NCBI GenBank assembly: GCA_001641205.1
Contig: LSMX01000002.1
Span: forward strand, 197,968-261,967
Length of the DNA stretch: 64,000 nucleotides
Direction of reading: 5' to 3'
DNA from: Mycoplasma sp. Bg1
GTDB lineage: Bacteria; Bacillota_I; Bacilli_A; Mycoplasmatales; Hepatoplasmataceae
The position numbers and the translations under genes are program-made. Below the pieces are notes generated by a model that was given only the letters and a program-made list of their open reading frames with translations, was not told the origin of the DNA and did not search any database. Shown piece by piece: positions 47,011-57,387 of this stretch (the first letter of the stretch is position 1; each line of letters starts with the position of its first letter).

Positions 47011-48003
47011 TTATGCAGCTTTATATGGTATTCCTTTTTTTACTCTAATTGCTGCTCTTCTATTTAGCATAAATCAGTATGATAAAGGAATTAAGTTAGA
47101 AACAAATAATAGAATATTTTGTACTACCATGATCATGTTTCCGGCTTTTCCAAATGAAACAATCATTCCAATTTCAGCAACTTCTCACATTGCTCAAGCA
47201 ATTCATGATTTTTTATTAACAACAATTAGTCCCCCAATTTGGAAAACTCCAGCAGTAAGATCAAATCAAGGTGCTCCATCATATAGTGGTCCAACATCTC
47301 TTACTTCTGCTACTGGTTTACCATTTTCAAAATAGTAAAATGTCATTTCATGACCACCAGCAACAGTAGTGATTAATAACATTCCCACAACAAAGAACAC
47401 TACTAATGCTCCAAAAGTTCCAAGAATATATTTAAGATTTAATGAACTTTCATAAGGATCAACGTTTTCATTTTGATCAGCTTTGTCTCATTGGAAAAAA
47501 CGAATTTGTGCTAAAATTAATCCCACAATTTGGGTAATTGCAATTCATCATACTCCATATAAACAATCAATTACTAATCAAATTCCCATTGAAATTTGGT
47601 TGAATCAAATAAATCTTTTACTAAATTTAGTCATAAAAATATTTGAAGTAAATTGACCAATTGAGGCAATTAAGGCAGCAAACAGCACAATTCAAGCCAT
47701 AATATATCAACCATTATTAGTTGTTGCCATTGCTCCGCCAGCACCATCACTTACTACAGTTCCTTCTTTACCATTAACTGCATGTCCAAAAAAGTTTTGA
47801 TTAGTAACAGAATTTCCTGCTCCAAATAATCCAATATTTACCACTGCTACAATTAAGATAGCAATAATAAATATTAGTAATGAATACAAGGCAAAATCTT
47901 CTGCTGTTCAAGATTTTGGTTTAAGAAATCTTGAAAAATCGATAAACTTATCCCTATCTATTCGGTTTTTTGTATCTTTTATTTCAGTTTTTTCAGTTTT
48001 AAT
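47011..48003 (-). CDS. Multi-pass membrane protein, PnuC-like
   Basis: About 330 residues with at least seven helices. SKRFIWFNQISMGIWLV, CLYGVWWIAITQIVG and IRFFQWDK follow the N....(W)...YG.....Q..G....W layout of PnuC vitamin (nicotinamide riboside/NMN) transporters. It has a Gly/Asn-rich loop (about residues 60-95). No ATG, GTG or TTG with a ribosome-binding site begins the frame: AAAGGA lies 7 bases before an ATT at 48001-48003, so I infer an ATT start; an in-frame TTG at 48025-48027 lacks such a site. It leads the lacA-lacB-ROK genes (30-base gap), so it might carry a sugar or precursor instead. Confidence 0.6.
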
Positions 48004-48130
48004 AATAATTTCCTTTCTTATTTTCAAATTATAAAAAAAAAAGAAGGAATGTGGACATTTTTCCAAAATAGTATATAAGAGTAAAATAACGCCACCCTAA
48101 TTTTCAAATAAATTATAAAAATTAAAGCAT

Positions 48131-48166
48131 AAAAAAATAAAAGGGATTAAGCCCTTTTATTTTTTT
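48131..48166. terminator. Terminator after the ROK pseudogene
   Basis: Perfect 15-bp stem AAAAAAATAAAAGGG / CCCTTTTATTTTTTT; works in either direction. Confidence 0.75.
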
Positions 48167-48175
48167 ATTTTAAAA

Positions 48176-48930
48176 TTAATAATGTAAAATTTTATGAGTT
48201 AATTCCATTGCTGCATAAGCAGCGCCATATAAACCAGAGTCATTTCCAACATTGCATAGTTCAAATTTTATTGTTTCTCTTAATAAAATCATGAGTAAAT
48301 CTTTCATAAACTGGAGTCAAGTATTCAATTAAAGTATCATTATCATGAGCAAGTCCACCACCAAGAATAATTATTTCTGGATTAAGGATCATTGCAACAA
48401 AAGCAAGCATTCTTCCCCCATATTCAGCAAATTCTCTTGCTGCTTTAATTACAATTTCATCACCGGCACGAACTCCTTCTCAAATTGTAAAACCATCTTC
48501 TACCTCTACAATTGTTTTGATATTAGGGTTTTGATCTCGATGTTTTTTAAATAAATTTACAAGTCCAATTGCAGAGAAAATTGATTCAGCACACTCAGGA
48601 AGTCCACAAGTGCATTGAAATTGTTTATGCATTAGTTGCAATGGAACATGACCAATTTCTCCTGCACTTTTCCCATTTCCTAAATAAAGTTCTCCATTAA
48701 TAAAAATTCCCATTCCAATACTTCAAAAGAACTAAACTCTTTTTCTGCAAGTTTCTTTTTAAATTCTTTAGTAATATCTTCTGCAATATAACTTCCTTTT
48801 TCTTTTAAATTAGTAGGAATTTTTCATCTTGCAAGCATTAAACCTTGAATATTAATAAGAGCTAATTTAATTGCTGTTCCCCCAACATTGACTGCAAGTA
48901 AAATTTTGTTTTAACTTCTCTTTTAGACAT
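48176..48930 (-). pseudogene. Decayed ROK kinase copy
   Basis: Paralogue of 45060-46040 with several lesions. A one-base loss about 25 bases after the ATG shifts the frame before the P-loop. An internal deletion of about 75 codons joins the IGMGI region directly to INGELYLG (near 48715-48725), removing the sugar-binding site. A one-base gain near 48272 shifts the frame again before the C terminus. The zinc motif CTCGLPECAE survives in between. It cannot make a working kinase. Its 3' end is the likely parent of the chimera at 42917-43165. Confidence 0.88.
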
Positions 48931-48980
48931 AATCTTTTCCTTTTATTTATTTAAAATAAGTTTTAATATTTTAATAAAAA

Positions 48981-49748
48981 TTAAAGTTCATTAATTTTTA
49001 AGAATTCTTCAACAAATTTCATATAAGCAATTGCTCCTTTTGAACTATTATTATAATCAAAAATTGATTGTCCAGTACTTGGAGCTTCTGCTAATTTTAT
49101 ATTTCTTGGAATAGTTGTAGTAAAAACTTTTTCCTTAAAAAACTTCACCACTTCAGCATGAACTTCTTGTCCAAGATTAATTCGATAATCAAACATTGTA
49201 AGTAAAATCCCCCCAATTTGTAATTTTGGGTTAAACATTTTTTTAACAAGCTTAATTGTTGAAAGAAGTTGAGTAAGTCCTTCAAGAGCATAATATTCTG
49301 CTTGAATTGGAATTAAAACCTGTTCTGCAACAGAAAGAGCATTACGATTAATAAGTCCAAGTGAAGGAGGACAATCAATAATAAGATAATCATAATCAAT
49401 ACTTATAGTTTTAAATAAATAATTAAAGATTTTTTCATGGACATTTTTTGAAGAAGAAAGATAAATTTCTGCTCCTGCAAGTTGAATTGAACTAGGAACA
49501 ATATCAACATTCTTAGTTCTTGTTTTCATAATAGTGTCTTTAAAGTTAACATCTTTAATTACAACATCAAAAATATCATGTTTAATCTCTTCTTTTTCAA
49601 TTCCAAGTCCTGTAGTAGAGTTTGCTTGGGGGTCAAGATCAACAAGTAAAACTTTAAAACCTTTAATTCCAAGACCAGCTGATAAGTTTATTGCTGTTGT
49701 TGTTTTACCAACTCCACCCTTTTGATTAGCAATTGCTACTATTTTCAT
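48981..49748 (-). CDS. parA: Chromosome partitioning ATPase ParA (Soj)
   Basis: 255 residues. Walker-type ATPase that segregates the origin with ParB. Deviant Walker A NQKGGVGKTTT at the N terminus, Walker A' LLVDLDPQANST, Walker B YLIIDCPPSLG, and the C-terminal EAPSTGQSIFDY are all present. It has no DNA-binding N-terminal extension, as in chromosomal Soj. parB lies at 15636-16580, so a 32-kb block of metabolic genes separates the pair. parA stands alone here with a 50-base gap to the ROK pseudogene. Confidence 0.95.
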   Translation of the reverse strand: MKIVAIANQKGGVGKTTTAINLSAGLGIKGFKVLLVDLDPQANSTTGLGIEKEEIKHDIFDVVIKDVNFKDTIMKTRTKNVDIVPSSIQLAGAEIYLSSSKNVHEKIFNYLFKTISIDYDYLIIDCPPSLGLINRNALSVAEQVLIPIQAEYYALEGLTQLLSTIKLVKKMFNPKLQIGGILLTMFDYRINLGQEVHAEVVKFFKEKVFTTTIPRNIKLAEAPSTGQSIFDYNNSSKGAIAYMKFVEEFLKINEL

Positions 49749-49812
49749 AATATTATTATATTAAAATAAGTCTTAAAGAGTAATTATTATTTATTAAAAT
49801 GATAATTAAAAA

Positions 49813-50394
49813 TTATTTTAATTCTTTTGCAGCCATATCAACCATTTCCTGAGCTTGTTTTATAAAATAAGAGAATTTTTCATGCTTAATTTGTGATGAT
49901 TCTGAATTCAAACCGGGAATTCCAAGAATAATATTTTCTCTAGTTGTCTTATCAACTTCTGCTAAATTAATAAGATCACCTAAAGTTTCAATGCTATTAA
50001 GACGAAAAAATTCTATTGTTCTTACTCCAACTCCTTTAATAGTACTTAATTTTGTTTCTTTTAAATTTCCCTTATCAAGAGAAATTTTTAGTTTAAGTAA
50101 TTCATCTTGAAGTTTTTCTTCCTGAACAACTTCAATTGGAAGAGCAATAGCTTCCTTTTTAAAATTGAAATTTTCACTTCAAAGTTTTTTACAATAATCA
50201 ACTATTTTTTGAAATGAAAAATCATTTGTGGGTAAGACTTCTGGTAAAGATTTTTTTTGCTCATCAATTGGTAAAATATTTATAATTATTTTCTCATTAT
50301 GTTCTGATTTTTTAAAAGATAAAAAAGTATTAATAAAAGAAAATAAAACCAAAGCTATGGTAAATATTGTTAAAATAAGCAATCATGTTTTCAT
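49813..50394 (-). CDS. Membrane-anchored helix-hairpin-helix-like protein
   Basis: 193 residues. An N-terminal membrane helix (LLILTIFTIALVLFSFINTF) is followed by a charged linker and a C-terminal part with LSTIKGVGVRTIEFFRLNSI and GDLINLAEV, which resembles the helix-hairpin-helix repeats of DUF4332-like proteins (IkGVG..t...L...gI.t..dL). Such folds can bind DNA or act as protein-protein modules. Start ATG 50394; Trp codons in both KTW and KKLW are UGA. It lies next to parA, so a link between chromosome and membrane is conceivable, but only as speculation. Confidence 0.55.
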
Positions 50395-50504
50395 TTTTTT
50401 AAATAACTTTCTTTATTATTTCTAAAGCAAAATAATTATATTCTTATACTTAAAGAAATAAATTTATGGAAATAATTTTTCTTTATTAAATAAAAAATCC
50501 TAAT

Positions 50505-50801
50505 TTATTTCTTTTTTTCCTCAACCAGGGGTAAAAAAGGGTCAAGATCTATTTCTTCTTTAATTGTTGGTAAAAAAGGATTAAGATCAATTTCTTTTTC
50601 CAATAATTTTTTCTCTTTTTTTTGTTCTTTTGTTAATTTTTGGTGATTTAATCCAAATAAAAAAGGATTTGAAATTTTAAAAATAGTTGTAAGAGAACGT
50701 CCATGAATAAAAAATAAAAGTAAATTTTCAAATATAATTATTCCTAAAGTAACTATGATTAATATTGTTAGCACCAAAAAGAATATTTCTAATCCTATCA
50801 T
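50505..50801 (-). CDS. Small membrane protein with repeated acidic motif
   Basis: 98 residues. One long hydrophobic segment (about residues 5-32) followed by a basic stretch (KLTKEQKKEKKLL) and a C-terminal tail with two copies of EIDLxPFLPxxxEE. GGAG site before the ATG. Unknown function; the tail repeat looks like a short linear binding motif. Confidence 0.6.
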   Translation of the reverse strand: MIGLEIFFLVLTILIIVTLGIIIFENLLLFFIHGRSLTTIFKISNPFLFGLNHQKLTKEQKKEKKLLEKEIDLNPFLPTIKEEIDLDPFLPLVEEKKK

Positions 50802-51110
50802 TATTTCTCCTTAAATTGTATATCTATATAATTAATAAAATTATACTTAATTTTATTTTTTAACTATAAATTGAAAAAGATATTTTATCTTAATTAGATG
50901 AATTAATTTTAAAAAATGAAAACAAAACAATTTAAATATAAGGTATATACCAATTTAAAAAATATTTAATAACCAAATAAAAGAAGGAAAAATCTTTTTG
51001 ATTTAAGTTATTAAAATTTATAATTATTAAAGTTTATCTTAATGTTTTCTTTTAAGTTGAACACACTAAATTAGGACATAGTTTAATAATTAGAAATTAA
51101 GGATAAAATA
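50802..51110. other. Regulatory region before nanE
   Basis: 309 bases between divergent genes. It contains TTGTATATCTATATAA near 50817-50832 and a perfect GGTATATACC palindrome at 50942-50951 (flanked AA...AATT), both similar to the sugar-operon operators. Otherwise AT-rich; no gene seen. Confidence 0.55.
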
Positions 51111-51794
51111 ATGAAAATAATGAAAAACGGATTAATTATTTCTTGCCAGGCGCTGGAGGATGAGCCTCTTCATTCTTCTTTTATTATGGGAAGAATGGCT
51201 CTTGCTGCAAAGGAAGCTGGAGCAATTGGAATTAGGGCAAACTCAATAGTGGATATTTTAGAAATTAAAAAAATAGTAGATCTTCCAATAATTGGAATTA
51301 TTAAAAATAAAAATTATAATTCTTCTATTTTTATTACCCCTTCACTAAAAGAGATAAAAGATCTACTTGCAGTTGATGTAGAAATTATCGCCCTTGATGC
51401 TAGTTTAGAAAAACGACCTCATGGAGAAAAATTAGAAGAAGTTATCCAGTATATAAGAAAAAATAAACCCCAACAATTAATTATGGCTGACTGTAATAAC
51501 TATAAAGAAATAGAAAATGCAGATAAATTAGGATTTGATTTTGTTGCAACAACTCTTTATGGTGATAACAAAAAAACAAAAGAATCAAGAATTATTGAAA
51601 ATGATAATTTTGAACTTAAAAAAATTCTTGCAAATATAAAAACACCATTAATTGTTGAAGGGGGCATTAAAACTCCAGAAGAACTACAAGCAATTTATGA
51701 TTTACATCCTTATTCAATTGTAATTGGATCTGCAATTACAAGGCCGCAAGTAATTGCAAAACGCTTTGTTGATGTAATTAAAAAAAATAAATAA
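51111..51794 (+). CDS. nanE: N-acetylmannosamine-6-phosphate 2-epimerase
   Basis: 227 residues. Converts ManNAc-6-phosphate to GlcNAc-6-phosphate in sialic acid/ManNAc use. TIM-barrel motifs: SCQALEDEPLHSS, GAIGIRANS, PIIGIIKN, ALDAS, ADCNNYKE, TTLYGD and PLIVEGGIKTPEE. AAGGA site 8 bases before the ATG (51111); ATG 51120 is an alternative. Monocistronic, closed by a strong terminator. With nagB in the window, GlcNAc-6-P deacetylase (nagA) is the missing step. Confidence 0.94.
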   Translation: MKIMKNGLIISCQALEDEPLHSSFIMGRMALAAKEAGAIGIRANSIVDILEIKKIVDLPIIGIIKNKNYNSSIFITPSLKEIKDLLAVDVEIIALDASLEKRPHGEKLEEVIQYIRKNKPQQLIMADCNNYKEIENADKLGFDFVATTLYGDNKKTKESRIIENDNFELKKILANIKTPLIVEGGIKTPEELQAIYDLHPYSIVIGSAITRPQVIAKRFVDVIKKNK

Positions 51795-51810
51795 TTTTTA
51801 ATGTTTAATA

Positions 51811-51847
51811 AAAAAAGAGAAGTGAATTAATTCACTTCTCTTTTTTT
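51811..51847. terminator. Bidirectional terminator between nanE and the APC permease gene
   Basis: Near-perfect palindrome AAAAAAGAGAAGTGAA / TTCACTTCTCTTTTTT, T-rich both ways. Confidence 0.88.
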
Positions 51848-51882
51848 ATATCTACAATTTTTACAAATAAGAATTTAATGTT

Positions 51883-53736
51883 TTACCATTGTTGAGGTTT
51901 TCAAATTTGTTTGTAGCTTCCTGCTCTTACCTCCAGAGCACATGATTTATAATCATTTATTGAATAACGAACTCGTGCTTTACTAAAGTTTTCTTTAGTT
52001 GTATCTTCACCATCATTATTTTGATTACTTTCATCACTTTGATTTGCTTTTTTAAAACTAAATTTATCTTGCATATTTTTTTTCATTAAAGCAATTTTTA
52101 CATCAATTTTATCTTTTTTACCAGGAGTATGGAAGTATTGATCGAATGCATACCAAACTCCAACAACAATAATCATTAAAATAATATCTATTGGAAGGGC
52201 ATAGAAAGTTCCAAAACCACTATTATCAGAACTTACTCCACTATCTCCAGTAAAGTTTATTGGAACAGAAATAAAGTAAAGAACAATTACAAGAAATAAA
52301 AGTGAAACTGAAAAGATTGCAACAGGCATAAATGCTTTAGATTTATCAACTTTAACCCGATTATGTTTTCTGTTTCTAATTCCTCCAAAGACTATTAAAC
52401 CGTAGACTCCATACATCAACATGACAATTAAATCATTAGACATAATTTCAACATTCCCAGCAGTCCCCCGAACATCAACACCAACACCATAAGGGAACAA
52501 TCCTAAATCTAAAATTAAAAAGCTTATTAAATAGATAGATAGAATTGTTAATACCAAACGGTAAGAATGTGTATAAGCACCAGTAGCTTTATGTTGTTCT
52601 TGTAAATCATTATTAGGATTTAAAATTTCATGATGTTCTGCTAAATCAGAAACTGTTCTTCCTAAGAATATAAACCAAGAATTAGCTGCTGTAACTCCTG
52701 AAATTGTAATTAAAACTAATAAGAAGATTTTAAAACCGCTTCCAGGAATAATTGTTTGAATAAGCCCAGGAATATCGTAACCTGTAGCATCTTTTATTAA
52801 CCCTGAACCAAGAATAATAAATAAATATAAAATAGTAATAATTGACATTGCACTAATTAATGCTCTACTAAAAGTTTTTTTAGTTTTAGTATCTGATTGT
52901 AATGTTCCAGTTTGAACAAAAGCATCAAAAGTAAACATGATAGCTGGTAAAGCTAAAAAGAATCCTGTCATTGATGGATCCCCCACAAAACTACCATAAA
53001 TTTTATCATAGGCTGCTAGATCATCCGTAGTTCAGCCCGCCATATAGTTTGGAGCTTTATCATCAGTAATTTGTACTGGTGAAGTATGCGCCGCAAAAAT
53101 TCCAAAAAAGATAATCCCAATAATAGCTAATAAGGAGAATATTTTAAAAACTGTTCCAAAAGTTTGAGTAATTTTTGAAAATTTTGTCCCAAAAGCATTA
53201 ACAGCAATACAAAAGAAAACTATCATCATTGCTCCTACATAAACTAATAGAATGTAAAGAGCTTGTACTGAACCACCAGTATCTCCTGTAGCTCAATTAT
53301 CTCCTCCACCACTAGCAAATGCACCACTAATAAATGAATCGGCTTGATTTTCCACTCCGACAAATATATTAATAAGCATTCTTGAACTTATTATTGCAAG
53401 TGCAATTAAGTTAAGTGGCATATAAAAGAAACAATAAAATAACCCAACAAATGCTCCAAATTTTTTGTTTAAAAATAAGGAGGTTCATTTATAAAGTGAT
53501 CCTTGTTCACTTTTTTCACTTTGGACTGTTGAACTTGATATTTCAATATAAGCATAAGCAAGACCCATTGCTATAACTGAAATTAATATCCAGGCAATAA
53601 GCATTAACATTGCAGAATGAGTAAGACCCATAACAGTTTGGCCTTTAAAGAAGATACCAACCCCAACAACACCAGCAAAGATAAGCGAGAAGGTAGTTAA
53701 GAACCCATATCGATTATCTTTTTGTTTTGTTTCCAT
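51883..53736 (-). CDS. APC-superfamily amino acid permease
   Basis: 617 residues with about 12-14 helices. N-terminal FAGVVGVGIFFKGQTV is the G.GIF substrate-binding segment of the family; LPAIMFTFDAFVQTG and LGRTVSDLAEHH follow. A hydrophilic cytosolic C terminus of about 90 residues (Asp/Asn/Lys-rich) ends in a Trp before TAA. It has no long coiled-coil tail, unlike the other two APC proteins here. It is divergent from tdh-kbl across 306 bases, so threonine or a related amino acid is a reasonable substrate guess. UGA codons are Trp. Confidence 0.85.
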
Positions 53737-54042
53737 AATTTTTCCTTTCTTTTACTAAAGTAAAAAAATAAATACTTAATAAAGTAAAAAAGCAAATACT
53801 TAAATACTATAGCAAAATTATATATAATAGACTAATAATATCAACACACAAAGAGGCAAACTTCAGAGTGAGATTAATAATATTAACATAATTTTATAAC
53901 ATTAAGAACACTAAATTCCCTCTAAACTTTGACACTTATATACAAATGTTTTTTTTCTAATTATTGCTTAGCAAATAAAATATAATGTGTGTAATTACAT
54001 TATAGTGTAATAATTGTAGTGTAAAAAAATGAAAGGAAAATT
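53737..54042. promoter_or_regulatory. Divergent promoter region, APC permease / tdh-kbl
   Basis: 306 bases. A direct repeat of about 23 bases, AAAGTAAAAAA..AAATACTTAA, occurs twice (53758-53779 and 53781-53803) on the permease side. On the tdh side, -10 TATAAT (53981-53986) is followed by ATTACA-TTATAG-TGTAAT (53994-54011), an inverted repeat at the expected transcription start, with a further GTAGTGTAA after it; this looks like a repressor site. Confidence 0.5.
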
Positions 54043-55074
54043 ATGGAAAGAAAATTTTTAATAACTGGAGCCCTTGGTCAAATCGGTTCTGAGTTAGCTT
54101 ATAGATTTAGAGAAAAATATGGAAGAGAAGCAGTTATTGTTACTGACTTAAGAAAAACTGATTCTCCACTATGTGATGATCTATTTGAACAATTAGATGT
54201 TCTTGATGGTGAAAAATTAAGAGAATTAGTTCAAAAATATCAAATTACTAATATCATCCATTTAGGATCAATACTTTCTGCAGTAGGAGAAAAAAATCCT
54301 CAATTACTTTGAAAAGTAAATGTTGGTGGAATGTATACTGTCCTAGAAGTTTGTCGAGAATTTAATTTAGGATACTTTGCACCAAGTAGTATTGCTGCAT
54401 TTGGACTTGATACTCCAATGGACAATACTCCACAAGATACGATTATGCATCCTGGTACAATGTATGGAATTTCAAAAGTAATCGGAGAATTAATGGGAGA
54501 TTACTATTATAAAAAATATGGAGTTGATGCAAGAAGTGTTAGATTCCCTGGATTAATTTCTTATAAAACACTTCCAGGTGGAGGAACAACTGATTATGCA
54601 GTTGAAATCTACTATGAAGCAATTAGAAAAGGAAAATATACTTCATTCATGGGAGAAGGAACTTACATGGATATGATGTATATGCCTGATGCAATTGATG
54701 CAATTGTGCAATTAATTGAAGCAGATCCTTCAAGATTAATTCACCGTAATGCATTTAATATTACTGCAATGTCATTTGCACCTGAAGATGTTGCTGCATC
54801 AATTAAAAAATTCATCCCTGAATTTGAAATTGATTATGATGTTGATCCTGAAAGACAAGCAATTGCTGATTCATGACCAAACTCAATTGATGACACTGAT
54901 GCAAAAAATGAATGAGATTGAAATCCAAAATATAATGATATTGATATGCTTACAAAAGATATGTTAGAAAATCTAAAAGTAAAACTTAGTGGTGAATGCA
55001 ATGGCGAATGCACTAGTGAATGTAAAAGCGAATGCAACAAAGAAACTAATGATTGCAATAAATGCAACAACTAA
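54043..55074 (+). CDS. tdh: L-threonine 3-dehydrogenase, SDR type, with Cys-rich tail
   Basis: 343 residues. Oxidises L-threonine to 2-amino-3-ketobutyrate with NAD+. Rossmann motif ITGALGQIGSELA, NVGGMYTVLE, the catalytic Tyr/Lys in MYGISKV and SVRFPGLISY identify the short-chain (GalE-like) threonine dehydrogenase. After the normal end (about residue 315) there is a tail with six Cys in about 25 residues, four of them spaced CX3C, encoded by a 12-base repeat around GAATG. AAAGGAA site. Followed by kbl 65 bases later, completing the threonine-to-glycine pathway. Confidence 0.92.
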
Positions 55075-55139
55075 TAAATAGTAATATAGAAAATAATTAT
55101 ACAAATATTAAAAAGATAAAGACATAGGAGAACAAGAAA

Positions 55140-56321
55140 ATGTCAAGTGAAATTGAACGGGTTTTAGGACCACAGGTTGAACAATTAAAAAAAGATGGAA
55201 TCTATCGTGTTTTACCAGTTCTAAATGGACCAAATCAAGCTGAAGAAGTTATTGATGGAAGAACTGTAATTAATTTATCAGCAAATAACTATCTAGGGTT
55301 TGCAACAAATGAAAGAATTAAAAAAGCTTCTATTGCTGCAATTGAAAAATATGGTGTTGGAGCAGGAGCTGTAAGACCTATTGGAGGAAATGATGACCTT
55401 CATGAAGAACTAGATAAAACAATTGCAAGATTTAAAGGCGAAGAAGCTGCTCACCATTTCCAATCAGGATTTATGGGTAACTTAGGAGCAATTCCAGCAA
55501 TCGTTAAAGCAGGAGATTTAATTATCTCAGATGCATTAAATCATGCTTCTATTATTGATGGAATTAAACAAGGAAAAGCTGATAAAGCAATTTATAAACA
55601 TCTAGATATGGAAGATTTAGAAAGAGTATTGAAAGAAAAAAGAGATCAATATGATGCAGTTTTAATTATTACTGATGGAGTCTTTAGTATGGATGGTGAA
55701 CTTGCACCACTTCCACAAATTGTTGAACTAGCAAAAAAATATAGAGCAATGACTTATGTTGATGATGCTCATGGTTCTGGAGTTTTAGGAAAATCAGGAA
55801 GAGGAACAGTTGATCATTTTGGACTAAATGGACAAGTAGACTTCATCATGGGAACGCTTTCTAAAGCAATTGGAAGTATTGGTGGTTATATTGCAACTAC
55901 ACATACAGCTTATGAATGATTAAGTCATCGAGCAAGACCAATTCTATTTAGTACTTCATTACCACCAGCAGCAGTAGCTGCAAGTATTGAAGCATTTAAA
56001 ATTTTAGAAGAAACTGATGAATATACAATAAGACTTTGAGATAATGCAAAATACTTCAAAGAAAAACTAGAAGCATTAGGATTTAATACTGGACATAGTG
56101 AAACACCAATCACTCCAGTTATTATTGGGGACGAAGCACTTGCAATGAAATTTAGTAGTTCATTGCTTGAAAAAGGAATTATGATTCCAGCAATAATCTT
56201 CCCAACTGTTCCAAAAGGAACTGGACGTCTAAGATGCATGATAAGTGCTGATCACACTAAAGAACAATTAGATAGAGCTGTTGAAGCATTTGCTCAAACT
56301 AAAAAAGAACTACTTGATTAA
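55140..56321 (+). CDS. kbl: Glycine C-acetyltransferase (2-amino-3-ketobutyrate CoA ligase)
   Basis: 393 residues, PLP-dependent alpha-oxoamine synthase family. Cleaves 2-amino-3-ketobutyrate with CoA to glycine and acetyl-CoA. Motifs: [64 protein letters not shown] and the PLP-lysine segment [16 protein letters not shown] codons are Trp. AGGAGA site before the ATG. The acetyl-CoA could yield ATP through Pta-AckA if those are present. Confidence 0.95.
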
Positions 56322-56337
56322 TTACTAAATATAATAT

Positions 56338-56373
56338 AAAAAAACTTCTAACATTGAGTTGGAAGTTTTTTTT
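56338..56373 (+). terminator. Terminator after kbl
   Basis: AAAAAAACTTCTAAC / GTTGGAAGTTTTTTT with a 5-base loop and one T-G pair, then a T tract. Confidence 0.8.
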
Positions 56374-56496
56374 ATTAAAAATAGATATAATTTTTATTAC
56401 TTATAAATAGAAGATAAAAAAAATTAAAGTAACCATTTTAGAATAAAGGTTTTTTCAAAAATAAAGAATATTTATTAATTACTTATAATTTAATTA

Positions 56497-57303
56497 ATGA
56501 TTGAAACAAAATTATTTGCTATTTCTGAAAAAATAAGAAAGGCTTACAATTCAAAATGAGCTATCTTTATTAATATTTTTTTATTTTTAATTATTTTTAT
56601 TTTACAATTATTACTAGTTTATTTTTTAATTATTCAAGCACCTACAAATCACAATACTGGACAAAGTTATTGATGATTAATAGTTGTTGAAATAAGTGCA
56701 ACTATTTCTTCAATAATTGCAAGTGTCTTAACAATCAGAGTAAACAAAAATTTCTTTTATTTTAATACTTTTTCTTTAATTCTTTGATCAGTTAATTCCT
56801 TTATGCTTGGACTTTATGTTGACAATATTAAAATTATTTTACTTTATCTTCCGATTATTATTCGTTTTAGTAGATGAAGAACTGGAGAACATCGTAAAAT
56901 TACTCCAAGAAGAATCAGATTTGTTTTTGTTTTACCTATGTTAATTTTATTAACTTCCTTTTCCTTAATTTGTGGATTTTATCTTTTTTCCAGTTTTGAT
57001 GCTTTTCCAATTCTTGATTCTTTTAATTTAGTTTTTGGAGTTACCCAAGCCTTACTAATTGCTTTTGGAATTATTGAAGGACTTTTAATTACTTATGTTG
57101 TAACCTTTTGTCTATTATGGATGAACTTTGCAAGTGGAAATTATATTGGGGTTATTGTTGGTCTAATTTTCTTTATTAATATTAATGCAAATATTATGGC
57201 CTGACTTGCAATTTATCACCGCGAACATAAAACATTTAAGTATCAAAAGATACAAAAGATTTCTCCCCTTTTAAATGAGCTTTTAAACAAATATTCTTTA
57301 TAA
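56497..57303 (+). CDS. Multi-pass membrane protein, PnuC-like, second copy
   Basis: 268 residues, identical in length to the paralogue at 16649-17455. KFFYFNTFSLILWSVN, FMLGLYV, IRFSRWRTG and MAWLAIYHREHKTFKY align with it throughout. About seven helices; UGA Trp codons break it under the standard code. No strong Shine-Dalgarno before the ATG at 56497. The PnuC (nicotinamide riboside) relation is by pattern only. It stands alone between the kbl terminator and the surface protein gene. Confidence 0.62.
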
Positions 57304-57387
57304 ATAGATAATTATTTAAAATAAATAAGTTCTTATTATTTTAAATAATAATTTAAACTTTATTATAATATATATAGGAAGTAATAT

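Noticed and set aside
46955..47335. Plus-strand frame of 126 codons
   Set aside because: It lies antisense to the PnuC-like gene and the lacA start, with no ribosome-binding site or family features.
54834..55070. Minus-strand Leu/Ser/His-rich frame
   Set aside because: It is the reverse complement of the repeated Cys-rich tail of tdh; the repeats are an echo of that coding sequence.
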